The translations under genes were made by a program, and so were the position numbers. Below are positions 18,401-26,229 of a stretch of DNA of 64,000 nucleotides, one piece after another. This stretch comes from an uncultured Prevotella sp. (GTDB lineage: Bacteria > Bacteroidota > Bacteroidia > Bacteroidales > Bacteroidaceae): contig CAJOPE010000026.1 of assembly GCA_905236815.1 (NCBI GenBank), positions 1-64,000 on the forward strand. Direction: 5' to 3'. The notes beneath the pieces are model-generated. The model ran no database searches. It worked only from the letters and a program-made list of their open reading frames with translations, and was not told the origin of the DNA. How positions within the stretch are numbered: the stretch's first letter is position 1; each line of letters starts with the position of its first letter.

Positions 18401-18784
18401 ATGGAAATCAAAAAACGCTATTCCGATGAGGAACTCGAGGAGTTCCGCGGAATTATCAACGAAAAACTAGCGGTTGCCCATCGCGATTACAAGGATATGA
18501 TGAACCAGCTCAATAACTCAACTAGTAATGATGTAGCTGACACATCTCCTACTTACAAGGCAATGGAAGAGGGTACAGAATCCCAAAGTAAAGAAGAACT
18601 CCTCACAATGGCACAACGCCAGCAGAAGTTCATTAAAGGTTTGGAAGCTGCCCTTGTTCGCATTCAAAATAAAACTTATGGTATCGACCGTATCACAGGA
18701 GAGTTGATTCCTAAGGAGCGTCTTCGTGCTGTACCTCATGCAACATTGAGTGTGGCATCGAAAGAAGCAAGAAAAAATAGATAA
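18401..18784 (+). CDS. TraR/DksA-family regulator lacking zinc cysteines
   Basis: 127 aa. An N-terminal coiled-coil (residues about 8-75) is followed by the family's globular end YGIDRITGELIPKERLRAVPHATLSV. In DksA/TraR this end is a C4 zinc finger; this protein contains no cysteine there, and a position often occupied by Cys (YGIC) is Asp. Such proteins bind the secondary channel of RNA polymerase and adjust rRNA and stress promoters. It overlaps lspA by one base (TAATG), indicating translational coupling. Family call firm, exact regulatory role inferred. Confidence 0.9.
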   Translation: MEIKKRYSDEELEEFRGIINEKLAVAHRDYKDMMNQLNNSTSNDVADTSPTYKAMEEGTESQSKEELLTMAQRQQKFIKGLEAALVRIQNKTYGIDRITGELIPKERLRAVPHATLSVASKEARKNR

Positions 18785-19410
18785 TGAAACAACAGAAAAT
18801 TCATATAGGCTGGCTCGTCACGGCTTTGGTGTTATTACTGCTCGTAATTGATCAAGTAATAAAAATCTATATCAAGACCCATTTTTTCCTTGGCGAGTCA
18901 CATGAAATTACTTCATGGTTCCATATCGAGTTCATCGAGAACAATGGTATGGCATGGGGTATGACATTCTTTAATAAACTTGTACTTAGCTTGTTCCGCT
19001 TGGGAGCAATCTCTGTGCTCATTTGGTATATCTACCGTTTGATAAAGAAAGGAACTTGCCGAATGCTCTATCTGACATTGATTACTTTAATTTTGTCTGG
19101 AGCTATCGGCAATATGCTGGATTCTATGTTCTATGGACTTATTTTCAGCGGTTCTTCTCCTGACTACGTTTCTTATGTAGTTCCATTCGGGCAGGGATAC
19201 CAGTCTTTCTTGATGGGAAAAGTAGTAGATATGTTCCGTTTCCCATTCTTCACAATTACTTGGCCTGATTGGCTTCCATTTTTGGGAGGTAATAGATTCA
19301 CTTTCTTTGATCCAGTTTTCAATTTTGCTGATTCTTGCGTAAGTGTAGGAGTCATTGCAATGGCTATTTTCTGTCGTAAGGACATTGAAAACTTGAAAGA
19401 ATGGATTTAA
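18784..19410 (+). CDS. lspA: LspA, lipoprotein signal peptidase (signal peptidase II)
   Basis: 208 aa, somewhat longer than the usual 160-170 because of an insertion around residues 120-175. It has four predicted membrane helices and the aspartyl protease pair: D113 in GNMLDS and D183 in FNFADS. It cleaves prolipoprotein signal peptides before the lipidated Cys in the inner membrane. The next gene encodes a lipoprotein, and the pairing of lspA with DksA-like and DUF4296 genes is common in Bacteroidales. Confidence 0.96.
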   Translation: MKQQKIHIGWLVTALVLLLLVIDQVIKIYIKTHFFLGESHEITSWFHIEFIENNGMAWGMTFFNKLVLSLFRLGAISVLIWYIYRLIKKGTCRMLYLTLITLILSGAIGNMLDSMFYGLIFSGSSPDYVSYVVPFGQGYQSFLMGKVVDMFRFPFFTITWPDWLPFLGGNRFTFFDPVFNFADSCVSVGVIAMAIFCRKDIENLKEWI

Positions 19411-19451
19411 TGCAAAAGTTAAGAGATTTAAGTGTAAGAGTATAGTTTACA

Positions 19452-20390
19452 ATGAGAAAAGTAATATTTTCATATTTACATCTTCTAATTTTTGCATCTG
19501 TCATTTCCTTTATGATAGGTTGCAAACCTTCCAAGCCAAGTGGGGTCTTATCATCAGGAACCATGGAGGATATCCTTTTTGATTACCATGTAGCTCAGGC
19601 AATGGCTGGTTATGATGGTAAGAAAATGATTCAGTATGAGACAGCTGTTTTGAAAAAGCATGATGTCACGAAATCTGAGTTTGATTCCTCTATGGTGTAT
19701 TATATCCGGCATACTGAAGAATTACACGAAATTTATGAGCATCTTTCCAATCGTTTGAACGATGAAGTGGTAGCGATGGGTGGTAGTTCTTCTATTGGTC
19801 AATATGATGATGTAACTGGTGATACTGCAAATATTTGGAAGGGTATGCGCTCGGCTGTATTCTCACCTGATAAGCCTTTTAATTATGAGGCTTTTGAGGT
19901 TAAGGCAGACACTTCTTTCCATAAAAATGATCGTTTTTTATTAGAGTTTGATGCTCAATTTCTCTATCAGTCTGGTCCAAGAGATGGAATTGCTGTATTG
20001 GCTGTTCAGTTCAGCAACGATAGTGTCGCATCTCAAGTTACCCATATTCAGAGTGATACCCACTTTAGTTTAATGATTCAAGATGGTGATAGTTTAGGCA
20101 TCAAGGCGGTTAGAGGCTATTTTCTACTTAATAGAGGTGACGACTCTAATTCTTCCTCTCTGAAAATAATGATCCTTCAGAATATTCGACTGGTTAGAAT
20201 GCATGTAAAGAACACTCCTGTTGGACCTCAACAGGAAGTTGGCACTTCGCAAGAGACACCAATTACTGCACCATCTTCTACACCATTACCTCCACCAAGC
20301 AATAATGGGCCACAACCAATTCCTGATAATGTGAAGGCTGCGCCTGTTGCTGCAGGTATTGAGAGAACTGTTATCAAACAAATGAAGTGA
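19452..20390 (+). CDS. DUF4296 lipoprotein
   Basis: 312 aa. The signal peptide ends in the lipobox FMIG-C (Cys24), so it should be a lipoprotein, processed by the LspA encoded just upstream. The N-terminal part (MEDILFDYHVAQAMAGYD...) is the DUF4296 domain; the middle is beta-rich; the C-terminal region from about residue 258 is a Pro/Ser/Thr-rich low-complexity stretch (ITAPSSTPLPPPSNNGPQPIP). Function unknown. Its stop overlaps the next start (TGATG). Confidence 0.85.
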   Translation: MRKVIFSYLHLLIFASVISFMIGCKPSKPSGVLSSGTMEDILFDYHVAQAMAGYDGKKMIQYETAVLKKHDVTKSEFDSSMVYYIRHTEELHEIYEHLSNRLNDEVVAMGGSSSIGQYDDVTGDTANIWKGMRSAVFSPDKPFNYEAFEVKADTSFHKNDRFLLEFDAQFLYQSGPRDGIAVLAVQFSNDSVASQVTHIQSDTHFSLMIQDGDSLGIKAVRGYFLLNRGDDSNSSSLKIMILQNIRLVRMHVKNTPVGPQQEVGTSQETPITAPSSTPLPPPSNNGPQPIPDNVKAAPVAAGIERTVIKQMK

Positions 20391-20611
20391 TGGACGAGGA
20401 AGAAAGAATTTGTGGAGCTCACTTCGTAAAACTTGAGGATGGCAGACAACTCGAACAAGCTGTGGTTGTAATTATGAATGGGAGAGTGGTTAATTACTAT
20501 GAGTTCCGAGATGAAATCGCCATGTGTGAATGGATGGGAGGAACCATTGAGGTAAAACGAGATGAAGAAGATTATCTTCGTGCCTATTGGCATGGTAAAA
20601 TACTAGAATAA
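20390..20611 (+). CDS. Small acidic protein of unknown function
   Basis: 73 aa from the ATG at 20390 (a GTG at 20387 is possible). It overlaps the DUF4296 stop by one base, so it is translationally coupled. Predicted as mixed alpha/beta, acidic, with no signal or membrane segment: EERICGAHFVKLEDGRQLEQ, VVIMNGRVVNYYEFRDE. No family recognised. It sits between the DUF4296 lipoprotein and nadC in one run of + genes; no function can be given. Confidence 0.75.
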   Translation: MDEEERICGAHFVKLEDGRQLEQAVVVIMNGRVVNYYEFRDEIAMCEWMGGTIEVKRDEEDYLRAYWHGKILE

Positions 20612-20634
20612 TTAAAAATTTAAAACAAAAAGAT

Positions 20635-21486
20635 ATGTTAAGCGTAGATCAATTAGAAGACGAACTTCTGGAATTAGCTTTTGCAGAAGATATTGGTGAT
20701 GGTGATCATACAACTCTCTGTTGTATTCCTGAGGATGCAATGGGCAAGAGTCATCTGCTTGTAAAGGAAGAAGGTATTCTTGCTGGTGTAGCACTGGCTC
20801 GCAAGGTTTTTGATAAATTTGATCCATCTATGCAGATGGAGGTTTTTATCGAGGATGGTGCACACGTAAAGCCAGGTGATATTGCTTTTGTTGTAACAGG
20901 TAAGACACGTTCATTGCTTCAGACAGAGCGCATTATGCTCAATATTATGCAGCGTATGAGTGGAATTGCCACAATGACAAATAAATATGTGAAATTGCTC
21001 GAAGGAACTGGTTGCCATGTACTTGATACCCGCAAGACTACACCAGGTCTTCGTATGATCGAGAAGCAGGCTGTAAAGATTGGTGGTGGTATGAATCATC
21101 GTATTGGCTTGTTTGATATGATTCTTCTCAAGGATAACCACATCGATTTTGCTGGTGGTATCGAGAACGCTATTGATCGTTGTCATGAGTATCTTCAGAA
21201 AAAAGGTCTTGATATAAAGATAGAAATTGAGGTTCGTGACTTTGATGAGCTGAACCGAGTACTCACTAAGGGTGGTGTTCATCGTGTAATGCTCGATAAC
21301 TTCAGTGTAGCTGATACCAAGAAGGCTGTAGATTTGATTAATCATCGTCTTGAGGTTGAATCATCTGGCGGTATCACCTATGATACAATTCGTGGCTATG
21401 CAGAACAAGGTGTTGATTTCATTTCAGTAGGTGCACTCACACATTCCGTAAAGGGACTTGACATGAGTTTTAAGGCTTGTGACTAA
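20635..21486 (+). CDS. nadC: NadC, nicotinate-nucleotide pyrophosphorylase
   Basis: 283 aa, the normal length. Family blocks: EDIGDGDHTT near the start, RIMLNIMQRMSGIATMTNKYV, the DTRKTTPGLRMIEKQAVKIGGGMNHRIGL active-site stretch, KDNHI and the C-terminal barrel end (SGGITYDTIRGYAEQGVDFISVGALTHS). It converts quinolinate and PRPP to nicotinate mononucleotide, CO2 and PPi. Together with nadE in this window it covers the entry and the last step of NAD synthesis. Confidence 0.96.
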   Translation: MLSVDQLEDELLELAFAEDIGDGDHTTLCCIPEDAMGKSHLLVKEEGILAGVALARKVFDKFDPSMQMEVFIEDGAHVKPGDIAFVVTGKTRSLLQTERIMLNIMQRMSGIATMTNKYVKLLEGTGCHVLDTRKTTPGLRMIEKQAVKIGGGMNHRIGLFDMILLKDNHIDFAGGIENAIDRCHEYLQKKGLDIKIEIEVRDFDELNRVLTKGGVHRVMLDNFSVADTKKAVDLINHRLEVESSGGITYDTIRGYAEQGVDFISVGALTHSVKGLDMSFKACD

Positions 21487-21526
21487 GATTTAACTTTAAG
21501 CGACATAAAATAGACTAAGCAAATTT

Positions 21527-23182
21527 ATGAGAAAAAGACTGTATGGTATATTTGCACTGCTTTTGCTTCTTTCAGCAAAAGCAGAAGCTTGTACCAATTT
21601 TATTGTAGGTAAGGATGCCAGCGATGATGGTAGTGTGATTTGTTCATACAATGCTGATGATTACGGCTCTTTTATGAGTCTTTGTCACTATCCAGCTGCC
21701 ACTCATAAGAAAGGCGAGATGCGTAAAATTATTGATTGGGATACACAGAAGTATTTAGGTGAGATTCCTGAGATTGACCAGACTTTCAATGTCATTGGTA
21801 ATATGAATGAATTTCAGGTTACCATTGGAGAGACTACTTATGGTGGTCGCGAGGAAATGGTTGATACTACTGGTCTCATCGATTATGGCTCACTTATTTA
21901 TATTGCATTGCAGCGTTCTAAGACAGCACGTCAGGCAATTTCTGTGATGACGGGTCTAACAGAGAAGTATGGTTATTGCTCTGAAGGTGAATCTTTCACA
22001 ATCTGTGATAAGAATGAGGCTTGGATTCTCGAGATGCAGGGCTGTGGTGGTGACAAGGACAATAAGGTGGTTTGGGTAGCTGTTCGCATCCCAGACAATG
22101 CTATTAGTGGTCATGCTAATCAAGCGCGTATTGGTAGAATCTGTGATTATCAGACTATGGTAATGCACAGTACCAACCTTATTCCTTTTGCACGTAAGAA
22201 AGGTTGGTTCACAGGTAACAATAATGATTTCAATTGGAAGGAAACTTTCGCAAAGCCTGATTTCGAGGGACGTCGTTTCTGTGATGCACGTGTTTGGAGT
22301 TTCTTCAATCATTTTGCCAATGTTGATGCTTATCTTCCTTGGGCTTTGGGTAAGGATCCAAATGCCAAAGATATGCCTCTTTACATCATTCCAGACAAAA
22401 AGGTAAGTGTACGTGACATTATGGCATGTATGCGTGACCATTACGAGGGGACTGCTCTTAGTGTTGCAAATGGTGGCGACCTTGGAGGCGGTATCTGGCA
22501 GATGCCTTATCGTCCAACTCCATTGGTATTCAAAATAGATGGTAAGGAATATTTCAACGAGCGTCCTACAAGTACTCAGCAGACTGCCTTCACATTTGTG
22601 GCACAGATGCGTGCATTCTATCCAGATGAGGTTGGAGGTGTGTTATGGTTTGGTAACGACGATCCAAATATGATTGCCTATACACCAATCTATTGTAACA
22701 GTACCAAGCAGCCTAAGTGTTATAATACTCCTGGAGCTGATGCTCTTACTTATAGTGATGACAATGCTTATTGGCTTTGCAACAGTGTAAGTAACATAGT
22801 ATATCCTCGATATAGCTTATTATTCAAGCCATTGGAAATTCTTCGTGATAGCTTGGAAGATATGGAATTCAAGGAGCAGAGAAATATTGAAGAGCGTGCC
22901 TACAGTATGTCTAAGTCAAATAAGAAAGAGGCAATTAGTTACTTGATGAATCAGCAGGAAAAGAACTGTGATAAGATGATGGATAGCTGGAAAAAACTTC
23001 GTGTGTATCTTACAGTGAAGTTTAACGATATGACTATTAAGCCTGAGAAAAACGGCAAGTTCACTCGCACGAAGGAGGGTCTTGGGTCTAAGGTTATTCG
23101 TCCTGGATATCCAGAGAGTTATGCTAAGGAATTGATTAAACAGACAGGAGATAAGTTTGTTTATCCTACAAAGAAAAAATAA
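21527..23182 (+). CDS. Secreted C69-family dipeptidase
   Basis: 551 aa. A signal peptide (LLLLLSAKAEA) ends directly before Cys22, which in the C69 (U34) family is the N-terminal nucleophile exposed by processing: ACTNFIVGKDASDDGS. Further family blocks are FNVIGNMNEFQVTIGETTYGGR and AWILEMQGCG. These enzymes release dipeptides from peptides and help asaccharolytic or protein-using Bacteroidales feed on peptides. It is the last + gene before a bidirectional terminator. Confidence 0.92.
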   Translation: MRKRLYGIFALLLLLSAKAEACTNFIVGKDASDDGSVICSYNADDYGSFMSLCHYPAATHKKGEMRKIIDWDTQKYLGEIPEIDQTFNVIGNMNEFQVTIGETTYGGREEMVDTTGLIDYGSLIYIALQRSKTARQAISVMTGLTEKYGYCSEGESFTICDKNEAWILEMQGCGGDKDNKVVWVAVRIPDNAISGHANQARIGRICDYQTMVMHSTNLIPFARKKGWFTGNNNDFNWKETFAKPDFEGRRFCDARVWSFFNHFANVDAYLPWALGKDPNAKDMPLYIIPDKKVSVRDIMACMRDHYEGTALSVANGGDLGGGIWQMPYRPTPLVFKIDGKEYFNERPTSTQQTAFTFVAQMRAFYPDEVGGVLWFGNDDPNMIAYTPIYCNSTKQPKCYNTPGADALTYSDDNAYWLCNSVSNIVYPRYSLLFKPLEILRDSLEDMEFKEQRNIEERAYSMSKSNKKEAISYLMNQQEKNCDKMMDSWKKLRVYLTVKFNDMTIKPEKNGKFTRTKEGLGSKVIRPGYPESYAKELIKQTGDKFVYPTKKK

Positions 23183-23204
23183 TTATTATCAATTTATAAC
23201 TACA

Positions 23205-23240
23205 AAAAAGGCTCGGTTCCTAAGTGAATCGAGCCTTTTT
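23205..23240. terminator. Bidirectional terminator between dipeptidase and pafA-like gene
   Basis: Hairpin with A-run on the left and T-run on the right: AAAAAGGCTCG..TTC / GAA..CGAGCCTTTTT with a six-base loop and one mismatch. It lies between two convergent genes and can serve both. Confidence 0.85.
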
Positions 23241-23292
23241 ATATGTTAATTAGTGAATTCAGATCTTGAATGGAATTAATATTTGATTAGAA

Positions 23293-24777
23293 TCAGTGAT
23301 TAATCTTCACGGTTTTGGCATCTCCAATACAAGAATTTGGCATTTGAATATGAAGCATCGCACAGATTGTAGGAGCAATATCCACGATATGAGTTGGTTC
23401 GTTAGAACTTCCGTTTGGCACATTCCAACCCATAAGAATGAAAGGAATATGAGCATCATAAGGATTCCATTCACCATGACTTGTACCTTTATAATCAGGC
23501 GAAGGCTTACTTACACCAAAATATCCTGCTCTAGGAACAACTGTAATTTCTCCAGAGCGCTTATGATTGTAGCCGTTGATGAGCATTTCCTTAATACGAG
23601 CAGGTATTACTGCTTCTGTCGCATGTTTGTTGTCGATTACATAAAGAAAATCATCATCTTGTTCAAGAAAATCGACTGCTTCTTTCACCACTTTTTCCTT
23701 CTCAATACCAGCAGAAGCTATTAAGCTATCGTTGAGATACATCTGATAATTATCTTCAAACATCACGATTTTTTCCTTGCCGAATTTCTCTTGCAGATGG
23801 GCATTTAATTCTTTAACTGTTTTCTTATAATTCCATCCACCAGCAGGTATCTTATGATTTTGCATATAATTATAATTGTGCGCTGCTCCATGATCGGCTG
23901 TTAGGAATAGCAAATAATTTCCCTTGCCAACCTCGTTATCAAGCGCTTTCAGAAATTCGGATAGTCCCTTGTCAAGTGTCATGAACACCTCTTCATTCTC
24001 TTTTCCGCGAGTGGAGTAGGAGTGTCCTATTGCATCAGTAGAGCTAATGCTTACTGTAAGCATATCCGTAACATCATGCTTACCCAACTGTTCATTTCTT
24101 AAAGCTGCAAGAGCCATCTTAAAAGTCATGTCCACACCCAGATTGGATTCTCTGATATTGAATTTTGGCTTTGTGTGATTCTCTTTATTAAATTTCTCCA
24201 CCCATTCTGGAAGTTTATCCATATAATAAGAGGAAGAAACAAAATGTCCGGCACTAGTATCCCACCAATAAGCAGCATCAGCAGAATGACCTGCAGGGAG
24301 AATTGCCGCACGATCTTTTAAGGCCACACCGATAACTTTCGATTTGAAATCATCAGAAATCTTAAGTACGTCACCAATAGTAGTGGCTAGCAAATTTCGA
24401 GGTGACATTTGTCCTTCTTTAGAATTGCTTCCTATACTTTTAACTGATGTGTCATTGCAGCAATAAGTAGCCTTATCATTGATAACAAAATAGTTACCAG
24501 CAATACCATGCAGCGAAGGAACTGTGCCAGTATACACACTTGTATGACCAATAGCTGTAACTGTAGGAATATAGTTAATAAGAGTATTATCAAAGCTATA
24601 ACCCTCATTAAGTAAACGCTTAAAACCATCCTCTCCATATTTATCATAATAATAGGAGAGATAGTCCCAGCGCATTTGGTCAACCACTAAGCCTACAACA
24701 AGCTTTGGTCTTTCAATTTTCGAGAATGAAGACAGAGAAAAAGCCATCATTATCGCAAAACATACTAATTTTTTCAT
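23293..24777 (-). CDS. PafA-like alkaline phosphatase / phosphodiesterase
   Basis: 494 aa with a signal peptide (MKKLVCFAIMMAFSLSSFS). The type I phosphodiesterase/alkaline phosphatase fold is shown by LVVGLVVDQMRWDYL (metal Asp33), the nucleophile-Thr block PTVTAIGHTSVYTGTVPSLHGI (residues 71-92), SISSTDAIGHSYS and FLTADHGAAHN metal ligands. PafA enzymes in Bacteroidetes are secreted, phosphate-insensitive phosphomonoesterases; this one is a little shorter than the best-known PafA (about 546 aa). Substrate range not decidable here. Confidence 0.9.
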   Translation of the reverse strand: MKKLVCFAIMMAFSLSSFSKIERPKLVVGLVVDQMRWDYLSYYYDKYGEDGFKRLLNEGYSFDNTLINYIPTVTAIGHTSVYTGTVPSLHGIAGNYFVINDKATYCCNDTSVKSIGSNSKEGQMSPRNLLATTIGDVLKISDDFKSKVIGVALKDRAAILPAGHSADAAYWWDTSAGHFVSSSYYMDKLPEWVEKFNKENHTKPKFNIRESNLGVDMTFKMALAALRNEQLGKHDVTDMLTVSISSTDAIGHSYSTRGKENEEVFMTLDKGLSEFLKALDNEVGKGNYLLFLTADHGAAHNYNYMQNHKIPAGGWNYKKTVKELNAHLQEKFGKEKIVMFEDNYQMYLNDSLIASAGIEKEKVVKEAVDFLEQDDDFLYVIDNKHATEAVIPARIKEMLINGYNHKRSGEITVVPRAGYFGVSKPSPDYKGTSHGEWNPYDAHIPFILMGWNVPNGSSNEPTHIVDIAPTICAMLHIQMPNSCIGDAKTVKINH

Positions 24778-24833
24778 CTTCTTATCTTAAACTAAACTAT
24801 TTTTGCAAAATTACAAAAAAAACAGCAAAAACG

Positions 24834-24865
24834 TTTGCACTAAACCATTAAAAATAGTATCTTTG
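24834..24865 (+). promoter_or_regulatory. Promoter of the 136-aa unknown gene
   Basis: TTTG at 24834-24837, a 20-base spacer and TATCTTTG at 24858-24865: a full match to the Bacteroidetes consensus, 50 bases before the ATG. Confidence 0.75.
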
Positions 24866-24904
24866 CCTTAGAAGGTATTATAAGGCAAAATCGAGTTATA
24901 AAAT

Positions 24905-24910
24905 AGGAGG
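24905..24910 (+). promoter_or_regulatory. Strong Shine-Dalgarno AGGAGG
   Basis: AGGAGG five bases before the ATG at 24916. Most genes in this window have no such site, which is usual for Bacteroidetes, so it stands out and also fixes the start codon. Confidence 0.65.
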
Positions 24911-24915
24911 TTCAT

Positions 24916-25326
24916 ATGAAAGCACTAAGCATCAAAGACTTCCAACATATCGATTTGCAGTTGAGTCGTATAGCAGTAATGCTTACGACGATATTAAACG
25001 AATTAGATCGTTGTTTGGGAAAGGTAGAAATGGATTCGTCCATCTACAAAAAAATTACGAAGATTCTCTTAAAGGTTGCGGAATCTCGTACTAATGTTTT
25101 AGCAGCCGGAAGTAACGTATCGAAGGATATTTTTCATCCTCAAATAGGAAATCCAATCAATGGTAAAGCTGAGATACTTAAATTTGCTTCAAAGGAAGAC
25201 ATTGAGAATTACAGAAAACAATTACAAGAAGAACTCTCTAAAGTATCTATAGACGATTTGACGATTATTTATTTGATCAATGAAGGAACTTCTCCAAAGT
25301 CATTTGTTCGACAGATGGTAGATTGA
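24916..25326 (+). CDS. Unknown 136-aa protein
   Basis: 136 aa, predicted almost wholly helical. The first 60 residues (IKDFQHIDLQLSRIAVMLTTILNELDRCLGKVEMDSSIYKKITKILLKVAESR) could form a long helical hairpin or coiled coil; a second helical part follows (KEDIENYRKQLQEELSKVSIDDLTIIYLINEG). No signal or membrane segment and no family recognised. It stands alone with its own consensus promoter, Shine-Dalgarno and terminator, divergent from the pafA-like gene. Real gene with good confidence, function unknown. Confidence 0.82.
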   Translation: MKALSIKDFQHIDLQLSRIAVMLTTILNELDRCLGKVEMDSSIYKKITKILLKVAESRTNVLAAGSNVSKDIFHPQIGNPINGKAEILKFASKEDIENYRKQLQEELSKVSIDDLTIIYLINEGTSPKSFVRQMVD

Positions 25327-25335
25327 TTCCAAAAT

Positions 25336-25372
25336 GGTACGATTTTCTGTGAAGAGGATCGTACCTTTTTTT
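25336..25372 (+). terminator. Terminator of the 136-aa unknown gene
   Basis: GGTACGAT at 25336-25343 pairs perfectly with ATCGTACC at 25358-25365, directly followed by seven T. Confidence 0.88.
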
Positions 25373-25569
25373 GTTTCTTCTCCATATTTTCATTATTTCG
25401 AGCCTATTATATTTTTAGCTAGAGAAATCTTATATATCATTTTACTGAGCAATTTTTTCTAGGCCTTATGCTTCTCTAGAATAGGTTCTTTCTTTTGGAT
25501 GTATTTTCTTTATTTATCATAACACCGATTATATAATTAATAGTGTATCTTGAAATTCCTGTCAATCTG
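25373..25569. other. AT-rich spacer, nothing seen
   Basis: About 200 bases between the terminator and the IS66-like left end. No frame or structured element supported. Confidence 0.6.
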
Positions 25570-25657
25570 GTAAGCGTCCAATTTCGACCCTTGCGGTAAA
25601 AAACGACCCTTTTTATCTTTACAGCATAATTATAATGACCATATCAAGAATCAGGTA

Positions 25658-25872
25658 ATGCCTGTAACTATAATAGATTTACCTGAGTCTCAGAAGAAAC
25701 GTGGACATCCCCGAAAAATGCAGATTTCTGAGTCGACCGACCAGTTGACTGTAAATACGTCAAAAATGAAAGCTAAAGTATCAGCTGTCATTCAGTTCGA
25801 AAATGGTACAGTTAGAGCAACTGCTATGCAGATGTCAAGGATATCATAGACAGATTGGAGGAACCATGTTAG
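25658..25872 (+). pseudogene. IS66 orfA-like accessory gene fragment, frameshifted
   Basis: An open frame encodes a basic stretch (PVTIIDLPESQKKRGHPRKMQ) and then VIQFENGTVRAT. Near 25831 the frame slips: after the shift the sequence reads ADVKDIIDRLEEPC and stops at TAG 25870-25872, which is the expected end of this protein. The N-terminal part is missing. The family call is from memory of Bacteroides IS66 accessory proteins. Confidence 0.6.
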
Positions 25873-26076
25873 ACTTATCAAATTTCAAGAAATTCTATTA
25901 TGTACCTGGATTTGTGAATATGAACTGAGGATTCTACAGACTTCTTGAGTTTGTATCTGAGGAATATCATGTATTACCCCATGAAGTTGATGTGTTCTTT
26001 TTCATGTCATGAAGCCATAAAGAGTTCGGCTAATCTGTTATGATAAATAGACTTTATTACATGAATGAGAAAAACA
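25866..26076 (+). pseudogene. IS66 TnpB pseudogene
   Basis: Starts ATG at 25866, overlapping the orfA end as in intact IS66 elements. It reads MLDLSNFKKFYYVPGFVNMN, then a TGA (25926-25928) where a Cys codon is expected, then GFYRLLEFVSEEYHVLPHEVD and a further series of in-frame stops (S-stop-SHKEFG-stop). The pattern is that of TnpB decayed by point mutation. Confidence 0.75.
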
Positions 26077-26182
26077 TTCTATAATAAAGATTACAGGTTA
26101 ATATAAAGTTGAGATCAAGGAACAGCCACTTATTGTATTAATCCATAAAACAGTAGAAATGATGTCGTCATATTTTGTGCTA

Positions 26183-26223
26183 AAATAAAATGTTGTGCAT
26201 CCATAGAATGGACTGCACAACAT
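26183..26223 (-). terminator. Terminator of the GH2 gene
   Basis: ATGTTGTGCA at 26190-26199 pairs perfectly with TGCACAACAT at 26214-26223. On the minus strand the stem is followed by a U-rich ATTTTATTTTA tract. It lies just after the stop codon at 26230. Confidence 0.85.
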
Positions 26224-26229
26224 CTTGAT

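Larger units (their letters stand above)
25570..26085 (+). mobile_element. Degraded IS66-family element (relic)
   Basis: The left end starts GTAAGCGTCCA at 25570, as IS66-family termini do. Inside are remnants of the accessory genes (an orfA-like frame, then tnpB overlapping it by seven bases), both broken by frameshift and stop codons. No tnpC transposase and no right terminal repeat were found, so most of the element is gone. A putative 8-bp duplication next to the left end cannot be paired. The right boundary given is where TnpB similarity fades. Confidence 0.7.

Noticed and set aside
25658-25849. 63-codon + frame as a stand-alone gene
   Set aside because: It is a frameshifted fragment of an IS66 accessory gene; the proper ending is in the next frame.
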